NCBI RefSeq assembly: GCF_016920785.2
Contig: NW_024609835.1
Coordinates: 79,350,795-79,414,794 of the forward strand
DNA: 64,000 bases
Direction: 5' to 3'
Source of the DNA: Ixodes scapularis
Taxonomy: Eukaryota; Arthropoda; Arachnida; Ixodida; Ixodidae
Both the position numbers and the translations under genes were made by a program. The number at the start of each line of letters is the position of its first letter. Within the stretch, counting starts at the first letter, position 1. Below the pieces are notes generated by a model, which made no database searches, had not been told where the DNA came from, and was given only the letters and a program-made list of their open reading frames with translations. Shown one piece after another: positions 9,932 to 20,847 of the stretch.

Positions 9932-11134
9932 GTGTGGTATACACGGGCGGCAAAGAAAAGCTCACCGGAGAAAAGCTCACTGCAAAAACCAGCAGATGCG
10001 GAGAAAAGCTCACCGACCTTTGAGCGGATGCGGAAAAAAGCTCACCGATTTTTTTTTTTTTTTTAATTCTTTCTTAGCTTAGCAGACAGGGTGTCAGACG
10101 TGGCAATTTAACACAATTAGAATTTGTCACTTCATTAAAATAACTGTCTTCTTTTTTGTAATAGTCTTAAAGTTTATTGGGCATATTTACTAATTCCCCA
10201 GAAATTAGTTATCACCCATTCTGTATATTAATGACTCCGCAAGTGTAAAATCTGAACATGGGAAACCTGTAAAAAAGACAACAACTTATTGACAGCTCGA
10301 CAGTACACCGTCGGTAGCCCTGTCAGGTAAAGATGTTTGCTTTTTCCGAGCTATGAATAGCGGTGCGTGAACCATTTTCGCTCTAAGAATGTCTGGTGCC
10401 TGATAAGTAGGTGGTCTGTTGAAATAATCAGTGTAGGCTACGCTGTTTTCTTACTGTTATTTTCAAGATCCAACCTCCGGCTCAGACAAAAACACAAACA
10501 CTGACACCTCACCACCACCACACTCCCGCATTGAGGCCAGGCGCCTGGCCTCGGTGAGGGGGTGTGGTGGTGGTGCGGGGGCTTGGACAGCAAGCACCAA
10601 CAGGCCCCAACAAAGCAAGGAAGCTTGTCTTTGATTCGCTGTTGGCCTACATTAGAACGGCTGGTGTAGCCGGCCTCACATAGTTCTCCCTCCCCCTCCT
10701 CCTCCCCTTCTCCATTTCCCCCTCCCCTCCCCCTTCGCAGCAAAGCCTGCAACTGGCTGTGTCGTACCCTCCAATACCTAAATAAAACGTTTTCAACAAC
10801 AACTAATAAAACTTTAGTAGTGAAAAGAGCTTCGTCCTGTCGTGTTAATTGTCTTCACTCCGTCTTCCTCATCTGAGCGGTTGTCATAATGTATAACATT
10901 TACCAAATCGCCCTTGCAGAAGACTATAGTTCTTACATACATTTTCTTTTTATTGAAAGCTGACGAATTTTAATGATAATAGATTGATATATGTTGCGCA
11001 TGATCAAACAGCCTTATAGAAAAGAAAAAGAACCATTGGTGAGCTTTCTCCATATACGCTCAATGGCCGGTGAGCTTTTCTCCACATCCGCCAATTTTGT
11101 AGTGAGCTTTTCTCCAATATTCGGTATTCACACA
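9932..11134. mobile_element. 1.2-kb DNA element with inverted subterminal AAAAGCTCAC arrays
   Basis: The left end has four copies of the word AGAAAAGCTCACCG or a close variant (9952-10046) and the right end has three in opposite orientation (11038-11116). The outermost bases are weakly inverted (GTGTGGTATACACGG against TGTGTGAATACCG). This arrangement of short terminal repeats plus subterminal direct arrays in mirror orientation is typical of class II elements whose transposase binds several sites. No transposase is visible and no target duplication is clear, so the family is undetermined. Confidence 0.6.
10510..10574. repeat. long CCA/TGG-rich hairpin
   Basis: The stretch ACCACCACCACAC ... 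GAGGCCAGGC is followed at once by its near-complement GCCTGGCCTC ... GTGTGGTGGTGGT, giving a stem of about 30 bp with almost no loop. It lies inside the element at 9932-11134. Confidence 0.75.
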
Positions 11135-11209
11135 AATACAAATCTGGCAGTTAAACACTGAGAGGCCCACCTACTGGCCATTCCTTGGAGCTCAAAAGAG
11201 TTGACTCAC

Positions 11210-11482
11210 ATTCCACCTCAACACCGATGTTCCTGCGAGCGCCCTCGCCCACGCTGTTGTCGGCGATGCAGTAGTAGGTTCCGCGGTCGTCCTTGGTCAC
11301 ATTGTAGATGTTGAGGACGTTGCCCTTGTACTCGGTGCCGCCGGTCGGGAGTAGGTCGTTGTTCTCTCTCCTCCAGAACACCCTGGGAGTCGGGTAGCCG
11401 CCAGCGTAGCACTCCAGGGACACATTAGTGCCCGTGCTGGTGACGATTGACCGGGTGCTGTTGTCCGAGATGATGGGAGGCA
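11210..11482 (-). CDS. lachesin: lachesin, coding exon 4 (Ig domain 2)
   Basis: This exon encodes the second immunoglobulin domain of lachesin, a cell-surface, normally GPI-anchored adhesion protein. In Drosophila it belongs to septate junctions and neuronal surfaces. The 273-bp exon reads PPIISDNSTRSIV, the first Ig cysteine in VSLECYAGGYP, the core tryptophan in RVFWRRENNDLLPTGG, and the second cysteine in DRGTYYCIADNSVG, ending ARRNIGVEVE. PPIISDNST, GGYPTP, WRRENN and DRGTYYC are hallmark lachesin motifs. The acceptor is CTGTTTGCAG and the donor GTGAGT at 11209. It starts in phase 1 (two bases complete a Val codon with the preceding exon) and ends in phase 1. Ig3 and the C-terminal anchor signal are not found downstream in the window, so intron 4 is at least 11.2 kb. 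Confidence 0.95.
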
Positions 11483-13117
11483 CTGCAAACAGATGGCATG
11501 GTTAGGCTAGCCAAACATTACTGTGAAGACGATTTTGATGAATCCACCATCCTGTTACATCCTGTCTTATAAAGCACAACAACCAGACACTCATAATAAA
11601 AGGCTACAACAATATAAGTAAAATTCCGTGTTTACTGAGTTTATTTTTTGTGAAATTTGGTGGGTTGTTTTTTAGTTAATTTTCCGCTGAAAAATTGGGT
11701 TTTATCCGAGTTTATTTTTGCGAGATTCAAAAGTCCCTGAAATTCGGAGTTTAGTTTTACTGTGTTCTCAATTTTTCAAAAATCCAAATAAAGATTTTAA
11801 AAAAAGAAATTCCAAGGATACCTAAGCATTTCTTATGAGTTGTGAATGTGAAAGCATGAATGTCATTCTTCCGCTCTCTTAGTCTGTCTGCGGCGTACTG
11901 GCGTGGACAGCCACGTTTTGCTACTGCCAAGGTAGCGGCCGACGGACAAGCGCACTCTCGTGAAATGGCCGCGCCGCGCTGAGCTCGGCCATGCAGCCTC
12001 TCTGAAGTTAGCTCGTCTGGGCTCCGGGCCGCTCTGTGCACTGCGCCGCCATGGAGAGGGCTTCTCTGGTGGCGTTCCTTGGAACTATCCTACACAAGAA
12101 CCAATGGGATTCTCGTTCCTTGAAACTATGACGCGCACCAGCCAATGGGAGCTTATCCATCAGATTTCTGCTACAGAAGACAGGCTTCGCTCCATTGGCA
12201 CAAAGGAAAGTGCTGTTTAGCGCGGCTACAAAAGCTGATGAAGTCAGTTCGCTCTATGGGACAGTTAATGCTTTTCCATTAAAAAAATCTAGACATAAAC
12301 ATACCCTTAATTTATCAGAACTCACTTGCATAACATGACAATAATTAAACTCCTGGGCGTAGTCACTGGGAAGCATGAAAGCTTCAGCAGCCCTCCCCTC
12401 CTTTAAAATTAATGGGTTCATAGCCATCGCTGTTATAAAACACTACCCTTCCCCCCCCCTCTTCCTCTAAGAACACAAATAGTACAGTCTAAACTAGAAA
12501 CCTAAACAATGGCTGTTGCTGCGACCCAAAGGTACTACGACCCGTTGTACTGAACGAACCTTGACGAGCTAAAACGTAAGCCCCCTCTTGTCAGTAGCCT
12601 GAAATTCTAAAGGAAACTATAAAGTGGCCCTTTCCTCAGGACCAGTGGCACTGTGCTTTCATAAAATTTATTTGTAAAATACTGCCTTTTTTCGCTTTCT
12701 GTTTCGCTGTTTTGGTTAAATCCAAATTGACAAAAATATTACTGCCGAGTGTTTTTTCTGATTTTTTTCAAATTTAATATAAGTTATAAAAATTATACAT
12801 TTAAGTTTTCCTTCTTTCAAAGAACAATTGTTGACAGTAAAAGCCTGCCATCTAAAGTCAGAAATGCAGCCACTTTTTCTGAGTTTCGTAGTGCCTTGTC
12901 GCAATGAGTGCACCATGAAATGTGTATTTTTTTTGTTTGTTTTCTGCCTGCACTACAGTCTTGAAAGAGACCAGTAGTACAAATAAAGAAAGAGGGAAAA
13001 ACTTGATATTCACATGAAAAACAATATATGGGACGTTCGAAAGACAAGAACGGCATTTGCTTTTACCCTAAAAGGATGAGGATCAAGTACCCTAATTTTA
13101 GGATGAGGATCAAGTAC
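11483..13117. other. lachesin intron 3, proximal part
   Basis: This begins with the acceptor region of exon 4. It is AT-rich, with a block of related T-rich phrases (GAGTTTATTTTT and variants, 11630-11760) that looks like decayed repeat. A small GC-rich patch with two CCAATGGGA boxes is annotated separately. No other exon is seen. Confidence 0.6.
12074..12155. repeat. two diverged tandem copies of a 41-bp unit
   Basis: GTTCCTTGGAACTAT ... ACCAATGGGA is followed 41 bp later by GTTCCTTGAAACTAT ... GCCAATGGGA. Each copy carries a CCAAT box, in a GC-rich patch (11930-12220). It could be a relic promoter of a mobile element, but nothing transcribed is recognisable next to it. Confidence 0.5.
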
Positions 13118-13250
13118 CGCCCATGACAAAATGCTGTATGAGGGGGAGAAGGGAGAGAAGGCCCCAGCAAAATGGATGGTTTTCGGAGGGGGGGGGGGGG
13201 GGGGGGCCAGGACCCATGGCCCCCCCCCACTCCCCCTGGCTATGTGCCTG
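13118..13250 (-). mobile_element. MITE family C copy, one end missing
   Basis: The right end CTATGTGCCTG is the family-C terminal repeat (CAGGCACGTAGCC, inverted) and the body (CATGACAAAATGCTGTATGAG) matches the copies at 26585 and 57364 in reverse orientation. The centre holds an uninterrupted run of about 18 G. The other terminal repeat is absent. Confidence 0.65.
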
Positions 13251-13490
13251 GCGCCAGATGCCGAGAAGTTGAAAAAGACACTCCGCCATTCTCATTCTGT
13301 CGGTGACATTCACTTGACGTCACTCGCTAGGGGCACTGGCATCAACCACTCCAGTCACCATCTTCGAGGTCTCCTTGTATCCCACGTAGCTGTCGGTTGT
13401 CGTCTGGCCAGACCTTTCAGCGTGGTTTAGCAAGATTTTACGACTTTAAAGGGTCTTTTTGGGCAAAACTAGGGATTATCTAGTTTCACA

Positions 13491-13535
13491 CGGTCGCAGT
13501 GGACAAGTCGTTAGCAGACTTGTCCACTGCGACCG
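13491..13535. repeat. perfect 19-bp stem hairpin
   Basis: CGGTCGCAGTGGACAAGTC and its exact reverse complement are separated by 7 bases (GTTAGCA). It is probably the core of a foldback MITE; no protein or RNA role can be assigned. Confidence 0.8.
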
Positions 13536-14330
13536 CGTTGTTCTATCGGCTCCGTGCAGCACTCCGTTAAGGTGTTAACACTCCGTGTCGTGCACCATGC
13601 TCACGGCGGTAGCTCTTGTGCAAGAACTGTGATTTTTCTAATTTGGTGCTATGGTAGCACAGTCTATTTACTTTTTGTTTTTTTTTTGCTGGTTGTATTC
13701 CTTCCTTGTCTCTAGCAGAGAGTGTGTCGTCCTCTTTTTTGTGTCCTTCTTTTTCCTTCTTTTGGTGTTTCTGGTTTTGTTACGTCTGCAATTCACCAGC
13801 TGGCCTGTACTTTTAATCTTCTTTCAGCGGACTCTCTTTCTTTACTTCGGCCGTGTGACCCTGTTGCTTCATCGCCTCCGTGTCGTACGTCGTGCCTACT
13901 GCGTTCGTTCCTGTGCAAAAAGATACCGCACCGCTCACCGTGTACGCCGCTAAAGAAAATGTGGCGTATTTTTCGTTGGCGAGTGACACTTCCTTTTGAA
14001 GTTAAGGCTGTCGTCCTCTCACACCTGTTTGTCACCACTTTTGGGTGATGAAAAAGCCCACTTTAGCAAAGTTTTCATCTATAGGCTTTTTCCGCGTGTG
14101 GTTAGAGCATTCTACAACCGCGCAGTACACCATCGCTGAAACCATTTAAGTATAAATTGCATATAAGCAATTCGGCGAGCGACAAGACAAGCGACGGTGA
14201 CCCATTTCCTTTCACTCCGTCACTTGCACAATGAGGCAAACCGCATGAAAGCAACGGGAGCAAGCGACCAAGGCGATGAGCAACGCTATCTAGAAATCCA
14301 AAAACCGAGCGACACAATGAGCAACAGTGA
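13536..14330. other. lachesin intron 3, central part
   Basis: This contains a T-rich and pyrimidine-rich stretch (13640-13850) and a GC-richer block with repeated GAGCGAC/CAAGCGA words (14170-14330). Those words recur in the neighbouring element at 14331-14767, so the block may be an older relative of it. No gene is seen. Confidence 0.45.
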
Positions 14331-14767
14331 AGGCTGAACCACACGTAAGCTATTTAGCAAGCGCCGAGACGAGTGACGGCGACAGTGACGAGTCAGTGAC
14401 AAGCGATGGAGATTCCTCACGGTCGCTTGTCGTGTCGATCGGTTTTTGGATTTCAAGAAATCGTCACTCATCACATTGGTTGCTTGCTCCAGTCGTTTTT
14501 ATGCAGTTAGCCTCATTGCGCGAGTGACTGAGCGACAACGAAGCGGGTCGTCGTCGCTTGTTTCGTTGCTCGCAAGAAGAAGAAAATAAATGGTGCTATG
14601 GAGAATTTGGCAGCCTTGAAATGGCGCCGGCTACTCCAATCGTTGCTCGCAAAATCATTTACATGCGGTTTATAGTGGAAAAACCTCCGTCGCTCATTGC
14701 TGACTCTCGTCACAGACTTGCGGCTCATCTCGTTGCTCGCTAAATTTCTTACAGGTGGTTCAGCCTT
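14331..14767. mobile_element. inverted-repeat DNA element, PIF/Harbinger-like
   Basis: The left end AGGCTGAACCACACGTAAG and the right end, reverse-complemented, AGGCTGAACCACCTGTAAG are near-identical, and the similarity continues inward (TTTAGCRAGCRMCGAGAYGAG). The bases outside are TGA on the left and TTA on the right, consistent with a worn 3-bp TTA target duplication. It is about 437 bp and has no coding capacity. Confidence 0.7.
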
Positions 14768-15342
14768 TACACACGGTACTCGGCGGCAACAAGAAAATTA
14801 AAACAGCCGGCCCCCGAGATAAAGTTTTTTTCTCTCTTCAATTCAACGAAGCTTCTTCAACGATACGAAATTAACACACGCTACCAACGGACGCCTGCGT
14901 ACCAAAGTCAGACAAACCGCGACACGAAGATGGCGCTCCCTGGCAATACAATACCTGCAGGATCAGTGAGTACCCCCTATAGGTACTTTGCAACCCTGCT
15001 CATTTCTTCACACTTTTGCTGCAGACGTTTTTCCCTCAAGAACCATAGTAAAACACAGTCCGCCTCCTTGCGGAGCATTACTAATGTCCCCCATTATGTA
15101 GAGAATTAGAATATGTGCAGGTGCATTTTAGATTAGATATATGTTATCTTATCAAGACGTGCACGCCTCAAATGCCAAAAGCATCGCTTCTTCCTCCGAC
15201 AACCAAATCTTGCAAGAGCTACTTCGCTTTGAGTATGAAGAATGCGTTAAACTTGCTTTTTGTCTTGAGGTGAAAACGATTATAAAACGTTAATAAAAAG
15301 AGGTACCCATCCCATTTGGCAGAAGGAGGACGTTGGACGTAC
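14768..15342. other. lachesin intron 3, part next to exon 3
   Basis: This holds the donor site of exon 3 (GTACGT at 15342) and otherwise no recognised gene, RNA or repeat. Confidence 0.5.
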
Positions 15343-15568
15343 CTCTCACGTGGACCCAGACGTCGGCGGTGATCTTGCTGGTGGCACCAATGACGATCTG
15401 GCACTGGTACAGCCCAGTGTCTGTCTCCTGCAGCTTGGTGATCTGGAGCGTGTAGGTGCTGCTGGATTCGTCATGCCGAATGGAGAACCTCTGTCCTGGC
15501 ACCACAATCTTGCTTCCAGTGGAGATGAACAAGTTGTTATTGCCTTCATTTAGCTTTACCCAGATTAC
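15343..15568 (-). CDS. lachesin: lachesin, coding exon 3 (C-terminal half of Ig domain 1)
   Basis: This 226-bp exon completes the first Ig domain. It opens in phase 0 with VIWVKLNEGNNNLFISTGSK, supplying the core tryptophan, then VVPGQRFSIRHDESSSTYTL, then QITKLQETDTGLYQCQIVIG with the second disulfide cysteine in the Y-x-C motif, and closes with ITADVWVHVR. The pattern FISTGS ... RFSIRxD ... STYTLQI ... QETDxGxYxCQ is diagnostic of lachesins. The acceptor is TCTTTCTTTCAG and the donor GTACGT. The last base (G) plus the first two bases of exon 4 (TG) make the valine before PPIISDN, so the junction is in frame. Confidence 0.95.
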
Positions 15569-16752
15569 CTGAAAGAAAGAGATACTACGGTCGACTCTCG
15601 ACAGTTCGAAGCTCACAGGTACAGCGAAACACTTATATTAAGCATACTTCAAATTAAAAAAAAACACACACTCAAACCATTTTTTTTTTGTGCTATACTC
15701 AGCAGGAGAAGTTGATTTTTGCTTGCCTCTGCTAATGAAGATGTAGAGTTTTAACATTGCTCTGCAAATTGCAAACCTTTCTCGGGCCACATTTGTTAAT
15801 GTCTTCACTAAAGAAAACATAAAATTGTAGCCCACGGTGCCACTAGCAGTTTCCACGTCAGCGGTACTTGGCCAGTTGGCAAAACATCTCGTAAGGTTAG
15901 GTGATGCCTCGCGGCACCGCGGCGCTCGGATCTGGTCGGAACAGAAAATGCCGCACAAAGCGCCCATGGCGCACCTTGCTCGTATGTTCCCTGCTTTAGT
16001 CGTGCGTCGCACTCATTCCCTCTTTTCTCCAACCGCGCACACAGAAGACGAAAGCGATGAGGTGAACACGGGTACAATTTATGCTTGATCAGCATAATCC
16101 CAAGACTTTTTCATGCTCCCAGAGTTGCCAGACTTCTCAAGCATGTACAAAGGTTCTTCGAATTAACCAGTCCAAGACGTTAAACTTATAATTACCACAT
16201 ATTTTTTTCCCAGGCACTTGTGTGTGTAATTATCGGGACCACGCCCCTGCTTCGAACTAGCCAAAACATTGAATAAACCGAATGAATTACCGAGAGTTAT
16301 TGTATTTTTAACGGCTGGCATGGAATATGGCACTGCAACCCTTACACAAAGCTTCCAACCAAGAACCTCGGAAAGCCTGCTGACTTTCTCAGGCTCTCGC
16401 TAGACACATTTCTTATATGGTGGTTATGGTTTGATAGCTAGATGCCACAAATAAGAGCTGCATCAATGAACTTCCATATTTTAAATTATTATGTACACTG
16501 CAGTGGTGCTTCCAAGAAGTTTGCAAATTAGTTTTTTCTTTTTGTTTTTTCTTTAACAGTATTCAGAAGTTAAAGGGGGTTGCAAAAGAATTTTCAGGTA
16601 GTTAGATAATAAACACCACAAACTCCCAAATAAGCACCGTCTGGTGTACGAAAACACCCACACCGTTTCCCTGAGTGAGGTGAAAATACCAAACACTGCC
16701 CACCCCATCTAATTCAAGCGATGTTCGACGAGACTCCCTCCATGCCTTCCAA
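15569..16752. other. lachesin intron 2, proximal part, no feature recognised
   Basis: Ordinary AT-rich intron sequence. Open frames at 15638-16095 on both strands are mirror images of one another and carry no domain. Confidence 0.5.
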
Positions 16753-16955
16753 GGAGCGCAAGTTTGTCTGCTTCTTTTGCAAGGGTTTTGGTGACGTCAG
16801 AATGCCAACCTATGATTGGCTCTGATCGAAAGATAGTCGGTAGACATCAAAGCAAGCTGTCTTGATGTCTATCTACTATCCTTCAGTCAGAGCCAATCAG
16901 AGCTCGGCATTCTGATGTCATCACAATCCCTGTAAAAGAAGCAAACTTACACTCC
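16753..16955. mobile_element. MITE family A, copy 1 (203 bp foldback)
   Basis: The ends GGAGCGCAAGTTTGTCTGC and, reverse-complemented, GGAGTGTAAGTTTGCTTC open arms of about 90 bp that pair along most of their length (TTGGCTCTGA against TCAGAGCCAA). The same family recurs at 43194-43365. No target duplication is obvious. Confidence 0.85.
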
Positions 16956-17185
16956 ACATAGCTTTTTTTACTGAGACTGCGATGTAGCAATATGTGCGAT
17001 AAAAAATATGAGGAAAAGGGAACTGTTAAGTGATCAATGAAAAAAGAATAAGAGGTAAAAGTTGGCCAGGATGTTAACCTGAGACTCAGGTACAGAAACT
17101 TAAACTTTTCAAATTGAAAGGGACAAGCAAAAGAAGACAGACAGAAAAATGTTTGAAATGTCTGTCCAACTTCTGTTCATCATGC

Positions 17186-17340
17186 CTCCCTTCCACTTAT
17201 GAAAGTTTCACTTCTCATACCCATCTCTGGTTATTTAACATCACGCTCAAGAGAGTTCATTTTCTGTTGTCTGCCCCTTCCACTTATGAAAGTTTCACTT
17301 CCCAAACCCACCTCTGGTTATTTAACATCACGCTCAAGAA
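17186..17340 (+). repeat. tandem duplication, unit 89 bp, about 1.7 copies
   Basis: CCACTTATGAAAGTTTCACT recurs 89 bp downstream and the following bases (CACCTCTGGTTATTTAACA in copy 2) are nearly identical in both. The repeated open frame it creates is a by-product. Confidence 0.85.
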
Positions 17341-17738
17341 ACTCTTTAGACTTCTTATTTTGTTTTATAGATCAGCCTTCAATGTTTAAATGAGAGGATA
17401 ATAATTCATATATGAGGATGAATGAATCAAGTTTGATCAAATAAAAAAGGATATTTGAAACTCGCCAAAAACACAATAACTGCAGAATCCAATTCAGTAG
17501 TAAACCTGGGTTCAGATTCCAGCTCAGCCAAATATTGTTTTTTGGAGGCTTTCAAAGTTTAATTTCCATTTGGTCAGCATAGTTCGTTTATCTGCATATT
17601 TGGATTATTTACTCTCCAGAGACCCCCAAAAAACAATGAATCTGCCCAATGAGAGCATAGTTAAATAAGTTAGGTTATAAACCTAATTTAACAAGAGTGA
17701 ATAAAATTCTAATTTCATCTCATTATCATGGCCTATAT

Positions 17739-17976
17739 ACTCCGTGTCACTAGTTGTGTGCAGTGCAGGCGAAAAGAGAAAGGGCAAGCACTTGGAAGAC
17801 GGGACGGAAGAGGAAAGCAATGGAAGCTGAGGGGAGAAAGAAACCTCTTCTCCACTAGAAAAGTTTGAGAGGAGAGGAGGTTTCTTTTTTTCTCCCCAGC
17901 CTTTCCAGTGCTTGTCCTTTCTCCCCTCGCCTGGCGTTGCCTTCAGCTGTACTGCACGCAACTAGTGACACGGAGC
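17739..17976. mobile_element. MITE family G, copy 1
   Basis: The ends are inverted: CTCCGTGTCACTAGTTG on the left and the same read in reverse complement at 17975. The body has a purine-rich arm (GAGGAAAG ...) facing a pyrimidine-rich arm (CTCCCC ...). A second copy is at 61363-61612. TA-rich flanks suggest a TA target. Confidence 0.75.
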
Positions 17977-18111
17977 ATAGAAGGGGTGGTATGACGACAG
18001 CTTGGGCATGGACGGGTTATCACCAGTGTTACCGACTGTTTTTTGCAAAACTCCCTACAGCAACTTTTAAAAAACTCTGCACGTCCCTACATTAACCACA
18101 AAAGTCCTTAA

Positions 18112-18718
18112 AGGGGCGATGCAACAATTTTCGTACTTTGCGCAAATACCACTTAGAACAGATCCCTGACGTTAACGACCTATGAAACACACGTTTGTTT
18201 TTCACTTCACGCAATAAAAGTCCCAGAAAAAAAATTTAAAAAAAACGAGCATCGTTCACCCCCCTCAACTCGCAGCCAGAACAAGCGATTATATGCCGCC
18301 AATGTTGATCATAGCCACGCGCTGGGGTTGGCGAAGCACAGGACACGCGCTGAGTTCCAGGCACTGTTATGGCTCGGCTTGTCGTCATTGCAGCGATTGG
18401 ACACGGGCCACTACCCGAATGCTTCCCGAGCTAGTAATTATCACAAGCCCAAATCGAGTGCCCACGTAATGCTCGGGTCCAATCTATGAATCGCATTCAA
18501 TATTGTCATTGGGCTGTACTGCCATCCCCACAGTACGTCATCAAATTTTGCAAAGGAGAGATTGAATGAAAATGATTGCTTTTGTCCTTGAAATTACACC
18601 GCAACAAAAGAATTTCTTGGCCAGAGACATTGTGTGCGAGTACCCCTGAGTCCCACTAGTGCCAGTAAGCTTGTGTAAAGTGAAAAACATTCCAATTGAA
18701 TATCGTTGCACCGCTCCT
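18112..18718. mobile_element. TTAA-target DNA element, copy 1
   Basis: The left end AGGGGCGATGCAACAATTTT and the right end, reverse-complemented, AGGAGCGGTGCAACGATATT are related to the element at 30984-31706. TTAA precedes the left end (18108-18111) and TGAA follows the right, a worn TTAA duplication. TTAA targets point to piggyBac- or Kolobok-like transposases. No coding remains. Confidence 0.75.
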
Positions 18719-18772
18719 TGAAATGTGTCCCTACTTATGGGAAAACTGCCCGGATCATAAACAACACAATTA

Positions 18773-19143
18773 AGCACACTCTTGCAACCGAGTACGGCCG
18801 AGAGAGACGAGACTTCTTAAAACCTCTTAAAATTTCTTAGGACGAGAGAACACACTGGCACGCTGGCGCCATCTATGTGATGACCCTGGAACTGCCTTCC
18901 ACAAGAGTGAAGGTTTTGCGGGATTTCCGAGGTCAAATGTGCGTAATACCTATGATAAAGGCTCGTTTATAACGTTGACAAAAGTTTTTCAAACCAAGAA
19001 AAAATAATGCGCGAGAGAGATAGAAAATATGCTAGACCACAAAGTTTACAGCGCTACCCAATAGATGGTGCCAGTGTGTCCTCTCCCTTTAAGAGGTTTC
19101 AAGGAACCCAGTTTTAACAGGTCGCAAGAGTGTGAACGCGCCT
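18773..19143. mobile_element. MITE family B (TTA target), copy 1, 371 bp
   Basis: The left end AGCACACTCTTGCAACCGAG and the right end, reverse-complemented, AGGCGCGTTCACACTCTTGC share the family core. TTA lies directly outside both ends (18770-18772, 19144-19146). The centre (GGCGCCATCTATGTGATGACC ...) is not shared with the other two copies. A 3-bp TTA duplication is a mark of PIF/Harbinger elements. Confidence 0.75.
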
Positions 19144-19519
19144 TTAGAAGCTTCAGATGTGCTACTGCTTAGTTCTGAAATAACTACAGTTTTGTTTTTT
19201 AACAGTGTGTGAGGAACATTCCTTCAATTTGACATTTTAATTACTTGCCTGTGAAAGCACTGAAAAGCCCACAAATATATGGAGATGAATGGCACCAGCA
19301 ACCAGGAACGGGCCCCATTTCAAAATCAAAGTTTAGAAAAACAGAAATTATGAATATGATAACAGCAAGCCCTAACCTTTGGCATCCGGTGCAGACCACC
19401 ATTGCTATACCTGGACAGAGACTGAGCATTCGAAGATGAATAGTCTATTTTTCTTGTAAAAAAAAGAAAGAAAAAAAAAAAAAACTTTTTTTGGGGTAAT
19501 GCTGAATATTGTTAACATA

Positions 19520-20178
19520 CCGTAAATGACTTATTTTTCACGGACTAAATATTTTGCGATTACAGCGCCGTTCACACATATTCAACCGAGTAAGACCGAG
19601 AGAGACCAGACCGGTTTTTAAGCCTCTTGCGACGTCTTAGGACCAGCTCCACTAGAGCGCATCCGGTCCTGAGACGTCGCAAGAGGCTTAAAAACCGGTC
19701 TGGTCTCTCTCGGTCTTACTCAAGTGCATATGTGTGAACGGCGCTTTAGGTCAAAGCTGAAGTTTTAGAATCATTCGCGGGTTCTAATTTTCATGTCTCG
19801 GTGGGCTCTCAATATAGATTTTAATGGGCGCGTCCAGTCACCTCCCTTGCCTCCGAACGGAGTGACTTGAGTCAGAGCTCTCTGAATTTTCTCATCGGAA
19901 ATCATCACCAGTCAGGAAATAACGTCATCTTTAGCTCCTTTGACTCTACGTGCACCGTCTCAGGACTCGGTGCTTCAAAGCTTGACTCCGAAGCCCCAAT
20001 GTTACGTGCACCGGAAGTGACTTTTAGCTGTCTAGTGGAAGGAGTCAGTGACTCCTTGACTCCGAACCGCTATTGAACGCGCTTAATGTGTTTACATTTT
20101 ACCGGAATCATTCGCGGGACCTATTTTTTGCTCATTGTAGGCGATTCCCGAAATTTGCGAAAATTAACTCATTTACAG
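19520..20178. mobile_element. TA-target inverted-repeat element carrying nested MITEs
   Basis: The left end CCGTAAATGACTTATTTTTC and the right end, reverse-complemented, CTGTAAATGAGTTAATTTTC are flanked by TA (19518-19519 and 20179-20180). A family-B MITE sits inside at 19563-19745, and a second, less certain inverted pair (GGGCGCGTCCAGTC against AGCGCGTTCAATAG) spans about 19834-20085. Confidence 0.7.
19563..19745. mobile_element. MITE family B, copy 2, 183-bp near-perfect foldback
   Basis: The arms AGCGCCGTTCACACATA ... GACCGGTTTTTAAGCCTCTTG pair with the right half almost without mismatch, around a loop near 19648 (CCACTAGAGCGCA). TTA follows the right end and lies one base from the left end. 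It is very similar to the copy at 60131-60310, which suggests recent activity. Confidence 0.9.
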
Positions 20179-20544
20179 TAATACACTCACATTCAGTTTA
20201 TCACCACCAATGCTAGGGCCTGCAGTGAAGAGAAAAAGCTATAAATTACAACATACTATTTTGTTTATCAAACAGTACTTTTGTTTTGGTGCTGGCAATG
20301 TTTTGCAACATCCCTTTCTCTCTCACAAGTTCTCATCCAATGCAGAAAAAAAAGTTCTCAAAGCTCAAATTTGAATATTGTGAAAACTGGGCTTACTGAA
20401 AGCAAGAAAGGCACTAAATTGTTGTTTATGATGACTACAAACATAATATTAAAACAGGTTTACCAGCAATATAAGTACATTGCTAATGCTTCCCACTTTT
20501 GAAAACCGTTCTTAAAAGTTGGATGAAAGTTATGGTAGACTTAC

Positions 20545-20654
20545 AGAATACTCAGATATATATTGAACAGAACACTCAAGGTCCACAGTGTCCCCAATGT
20601 TGACGACCCTTTCTTGGCTGATGGACGAAATCACAGGGCTCTGTTGGCAGGAGG
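20545..20654 (-). CDS. lachesin: lachesin, coding exon 2 (start of mature protein and Ig1)
   Basis: This 110-bp exon begins in phase 1, two bases completing an alanine codon with exon 1, and reads SCQQSPVISSISQERVV, NIGDTVDLECSVQYISEYS. SPVISSISQE ... IGDTVDLECSVQY is the conserved lachesin N terminus, with the first Ig1 cysteine in LEC. The preceding residues (LASC) are the end of the signal peptide supplied by exon 1. The acceptor is TTATCTTTGCAG and the donor GTAAGT, in phase 0, which matches the phase-0 start of exon 3. Open frame upstream of the acceptor is intronic. Confidence 0.93.
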
Positions 20655-20731
20655 CTGCAAAGATAAAGACAGGTACAAGGCACACAATCAATTTTAAATT
20701 CTGTAGAAACCACCTACATAACAAAGAATTC

Positions 20732-20847
20732 ATTGTAGGAAACAGCGCGAAAAACACGAGGACGAAGAAGAAATACAGGGGACAGTGCTCGTCCCATGTA
20801 TTTCTTCTTCGTCCTCGTCTGTTTTTCGCGCTGTTTCCTACGATGGA
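20732..20847. repeat. foldback repeat, 45-bp arms
   Basis: GTAGGAAACAGCGCGAAAAA ... GAAGAAGAAATACA pairs with TGTATTTCTTCTTC ... TTTTTCGCGCTGTTTCCTAC around a 20-base loop. The arms are almost perfect. It lies 78 bp from lachesin exon 2, on the intron 1 side. Confidence 0.85.

Noticed and set aside
1..11209. search for the lachesin Ig3 exon
   Set aside because: No minus-strand exon with the expected PRPRLGQ or PPPAIVW-type motifs could be found, so the exon is taken to lie outside the window.
13722..14048. plus-strand frames rich in Phe and Leu
   Set aside because: They come from a pyrimidine-rich tract and are present in two frames at once.
17114..17389. protein with an internal repeat
   Set aside because: The repeat is a DNA tandem duplication of 89 bp (not a multiple of 3), so the second copy is read in another frame and the similarity is at DNA level.
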